From VRUE01 sp036271315 (GTDB lineage Bacteria; Actinomycetota; Thermoleophilia; Solirubrobacterales; 70-9): a DNA stretch of 64,000 bases. Both the position numbers and the translations under genes were made by a program. Shown here in pieces: positions 61,656-64,000 of the stretch. The stretch is from NCBI GenBank assembly GCA_036271315.1, contig DATBAV010000003.1, forward strand, positions 1 to 64,000. The letters are read 5' to 3'. Below the pieces are notes generated by a model. The model was not told the DNA's origin. It saw only the letters and a program-made list of their open reading frames with translations, and ran no database searches. Position 1 is the stretch's first letter, and each line of letters begins with the position of its first letter.

Positions 61656-63587
61656 CTACACCTCGATCAGCGAGCCCATGATCACCGTGCGGTCGCGGGG
61701 CAGGCCGAAGTATTCGGCGGCGTCGGCGGCGATCTGCGAGGTCGCGACGAAGAGGCGCTTGCGCCAGCGGGTCATGCCGGGGGCTTCGCCGGCGCGGAGC
61801 TCGATCGTCGAGAGGAAATAGGAGGCTTCGTCGACCTCGAGCGGGCACTCGAGCCCTGACTTGACGGCGAGGCGCAGGACGCCGGGCACGTTGGGCTCGT
61901 CCATGTAACCGAAGCGGGCGCAGATGTGGGCGATCCCGTCGTCGGCGTAGCCGAGCTCGTCGATCTCGAGTCGCTCGGAACGCTCCACGTGCGGGACCGG
62001 CAGGGTCTCGATCGAGAGGATCACCACATGGCTGTGGAGGATCTGGTTGTGCTCGACGTTGGCGCGCATCGCCAGCGGCGTCGTCTTCGTGTTGCGATTG
62101 AGGAAGACCGCGGTGCCGGGAACTCGTTGCAGCGGTGGGCGCCGCTCGTGCAGCTCGTCGACGAACTCGCGCAGCGATCCCTCGATCCGTTCGCGGCGAC
62201 CCGTGACCAGCGCGCGGCCGCGCTGCCAGGTGGTGAGGACCGTGAACACGGCGACGCCGATCAGCAGCGGCAGCCAGGCGCCGTGGGTGATCTTGGTCGC
62301 GTTGGCGGCGAGGAAGAGGAGGTCGACGACGAGGAAGCCGCCGGCACCGAGTGCCACCAGCCAGAGCGGCTTTCCCCACTGGTGGCGGACGATGTAGAAG
62401 AAGAGCAGGGTCGTGATCGTGATCGTGCCGGTCACCGCCATGCCAAAGGCGAAGGCGAGCGCCGTCGAGGTCTCGAAGGCGAAGACGAGGATCAGCACCG
62501 AGACCATCAGCACCCAGTTGATCCAGGGAACGTAGATCTGGCCCGCCGTCTGCTCCGAGGTGTGGGCGATCCGCAGGCGCGGCAGGTAGCCGAGCTGAAC
62601 CGCCTGATGGGCGACGGAGAAGGCGCCGGTGATCACCGCCTGCGAGGCGATCACCGTCGCCGCGGTCGCCAGGAAGACCATCGGCAGTCGGCCCCAGTGG
62701 GGGACGAGGAGAAAGAAGGGGCTGGCGATGTTGGCGCTCGGGTTGCGGAGGATCAGCGCGCCTTGGCCCATGTAGTTGAGGATCAGGGCGGGGAAGACGA
62801 GAGCCAGCCAGGCGCGGGTGATCGGCGCCCGGCCGAAGTGGCCCATGTCGGCGTAGAGCGCCTCGGCGCCGGTGATCGCCAGAACCACGGCCGCCAGCGA
62901 GAAGAAGGCCATCGAGAAGTGGCCGGTGAGGAAGCCCAGCGCGTAGCTCGGCGAGAGCGCCTTGAGGATTTCCGGATGCAGGGCGATGCCGGAGATCCCG
63001 CAGGCACCGATCGTCAGGAACCAGACGACCATCACTGGGCCGAACATGCGGCCGACCGCCGCCGTGCCGAGGCGCTGGGTGGCGAAGAGGACGACGATGA
63101 TCGCCGCCGTGATCGGCACGATCAGGTGCTCCAGCGAGGGCTCGACCACCTTCAGGCCTTCGACCGAGGAGAGCACCGAGATCGCCGGCGTGATCATGCT
63201 GTCGCCGAAGAAGAGCGAGGCGCCGAAGATGCCGAGCGCCGCCAGGGTGAGTTTGGTCCGCCGCCCGCCGCTCACCCCCATGCGCCGGATCAGCGTGATC
63301 AGGGCCATGATGCCACCCTCGCCGTCGTTGTCGGCGCGCATCACCAGCAGGACGTACTTGAGGGTGACGATGATCGTCACCGCCCAGAAGATCAGCGAGA
63401 TGATTCCGAAGACGCTCTCGTTCGTCGCCGTGACCGGGTGCGGATCGCTGGGGTTGAAGACCGTCTGGACGGTGTAGAGAGGGCTGGTGCCGATGTCGCC
63501 AAAGACGACACCGAGGGCGCCGAGGACCAGAGCCGCTTGGGCGGGGGTGCGCGTCTTCGCGCCGCGCTTGTCGGCGTCTCTGCTCAG
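61656..63587 (-). CDS. kup: Kup-type potassium uptake protein
   Basis: About 643 residues. Starts in the family sequence ...RTPAQAALVLGALGVVFGDIGTSPLYTVQTVF; other motifs are DNDGEGGIMALITLIRR and about 12 membrane helices, followed by a ~150-residue cytoplasmic domain (GTAVFLNRN, ANVEHNQILHSHVVIL, MTRWRKRLFVATSQIAADAAEYFGLP in part). A proton-potassium symporter. No ATG, GTG or TTG lies in frame near the N-terminus; CTG at 63587 overlaps the DUF2252 stop as CTGA and gives the expected SRDADKRGAKTRTP, so a rare CTG start is proposed. Confidence 0.9.
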   Translation of the reverse strand: MSRDADKRGAKTRTPAQAALVLGALGVVFGDIGTSPLYTVQTVFNPSDPHPVTATNESVFGIISLIFWAVTIIVTLKYVLLVMRADNDGEGGIMALITLIRRMGVSGGRRTKLTLAALGIFGASLFFGDSMITPAISVLSSVEGLKVVEPSLEHLIVPITAAIIVVLFATQRLGTAAVGRMFGPVMVVWFLTIGACGISGIALHPEILKALSPSYALGFLTGHFSMAFFSLAAVVLAITGAEALYADMGHFGRAPITRAWLALVFPALILNYMGQGALILRNPSANIASPFFLLVPHWGRLPMVFLATAATVIASQAVITGAFSVAHQAVQLGYLPRLRIAHTSEQTAGQIYVPWINWVLMVSVLILVFAFETSTALAFAFGMAVTGTITITTLLFFYIVRHQWGKPLWLVALGAGGFLVVDLLFLAANATKITHGAWLPLLIGVAVFTVLTTWQRGRALVTGRRERIEGSLREFVDELHERRPPLQRVPGTAVFLNRNTKTTPLAMRANVEHNQILHSHVVILSIETLPVPHVERSERLEIDELGYADDGIAHICARFGYMDEPNVPGVLRLAVKSGLECPLEVDEASYFLSTIELRAGEAPGMTRWRKRLFVATSQIAADAAEYFGLPRDRTVIMGSLIEV

Positions 63588-64000
63588 GCGGGCAGCTCGG
63601 CGACTTCGATCTTGCCCGCGTCCGCCGCCGTTTTCAGCGCTTCGTAGTCGCGCTCGTTCTGCTCCGCGTAGGTCTCGGCGAAGCCGGCGATCGCCTTGTC
63701 GAAGGTGTCGCTCTTGCCGAGGTAGGCGGCGATCGCGATGCGGTCGCCGCTGCGGGCGTGGGCGTGGGCCAGGGTCGTGCCGCAGATCTCGGCGTAGGTT
63801 GTGAGGGCGCTCGGAGTCATGTTCTCGACCTTGGCCGAGCCCTTCTGGTCCCAGAGCTGGCGCACGTAGAAGTCGCGCTGCTTGCCGTCGATGCCGGTCG
63901 CTTTGACCCAGCCAAGCAGGATGTCGCTGGCCGCCTGGGTCAGGCGCTGCCCCTGGACGACGCGCTCGCCCTGGTTCTCGAAGACGCACTGCTCCGCATA
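63584..64000 (-). CDS. DUF2252 family protein, 3' part (5' end beyond the window)
   Basis: 139 codons of the C-terminus are in the window. The sequence YVRQLWDQKGSAKVENMTPSALTTYAEICGTTLAHAHARSGD (partial) and IAAYLGKSDTFDKAIAGFAETYAEQNERDYEAL is typical of DUF2252, a family of ~430 residues with a kinase-like fold and unknown function. It overlaps the proposed kup start by 4 nt, so the two are translationally coupled. Confidence 0.85.
   Translation of the reverse strand, partial: YAEQCVFENQGERVVQGQRLTQAASDILLGWVKATGIDGKQRDFYVRQLWDQKGSAKVENMTPSALTTYAEICGTTLAHAHARSGDRIAIAAYLGKSDTFDKAIAGFAETYAEQNERDYEALKTAADAGKIEVAELPA

Noticed and set aside
61174..62379. 401-residue version of the universal stress protein
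   Set aside because: The first ~245 codons overlap kup in another frame and are Arg-rich; the UspA domain starts at the GTG at 61644.
61656..63989. 777-residue version of Kup
   Set aside because: The N-terminal extra part is a shadow of the DUF2252 gene, whose own frame carries conserved family sequence.

Overview
The window is a high-GC chromosome segment with long actinobacterial-type genes, frequent GTG/TTG starts, an actinobacterial-style LexA box, a high-molecular-weight FabG and a ydaO-type c-di-AMP riboswitch. This suggests an Actinomycetota genome, most likely Thermoleophilia (Solirubrobacterales-like). That placement is inference from gene content, not a phylogeny.

Layout. (1) 1-21.7 kb is a surface or exopolysaccharide locus. 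It holds GT2-deacetylase and GT2-GT4 fusion enzymes, a DegT aminotransferase, a GMC oxidoreductase, a Wzm/Wzt-type ABC exporter, a hexapeptide acyltransferase, a NodB deacetylase, a flippase, a GT4, and then five tandem secreted GH26-like proteins. Three of the five GH26 genes share an upstream 12-bp motif. (2) 21.7-22.2 kb carries two inverted copies of a structured intergenic element: three hairpins joined by invariant single-strand blocks and closed by a long outer stem. (3) 22.2-26.9 kb is central metabolism: GTP-PEPCK, a DUF4333 lipoprotein and sucCD plus a ferredoxin. (4) 27-34 kb has an RCC1-repeat exported protein and two paralogous MMPL transporters around a divergent HxlR regulator with a palindromic operator. 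(5) 34.1-43.2 kb is a TetR-controlled beta-oxidation-type operon (thiolase, FabG4-like reductase, MaoC hydratase, two acyl-CoA dehydrogenases), followed by an acyl-CoA synthetase and a SnoaL-like protein. (6) 43.2-55.1 kb is mixed housekeeping: GGDEF-EAL protein, DUF255 thioredoxin-fold protein, a third MMPL, glnA, an AhpD-like protein with a clear promoter/operator, an RlpA-like cell-wall protein behind a c-di-AMP riboswitch, rnpB, an SDR and lexA. (7) 55.2-59.73 kb is a small decaying integrative element in tRNA-Leu(GAG). It is bounded by a perfect 54-bp repeat of the tRNA 3' end and carries two low-GC unknown cargo genes and an operon of small gene, two XRE genes and integrase, in which the last three are frameshifted. 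(8) 59.8-64 kb holds an exported protein, a DUF1345-like membrane protein, a universal stress protein, Kup and the 3' end of a DUF2252 gene.

How the genes connect. Region 1 looks able to build, modify, export and perhaps trim one polysaccharide. Region 5 is a self-contained acyl-CoA degradation or remodelling module with its own regulator. A recurring feature of the window is long near-perfect inverted repeats between genes (about 7.24, 21.7, 22.1, 24.4, 28.9, 41.0, 41.1, 51.45 and 51.55 kb). Several are far more elaborate than ordinary terminators, and they are the least explained signal here.
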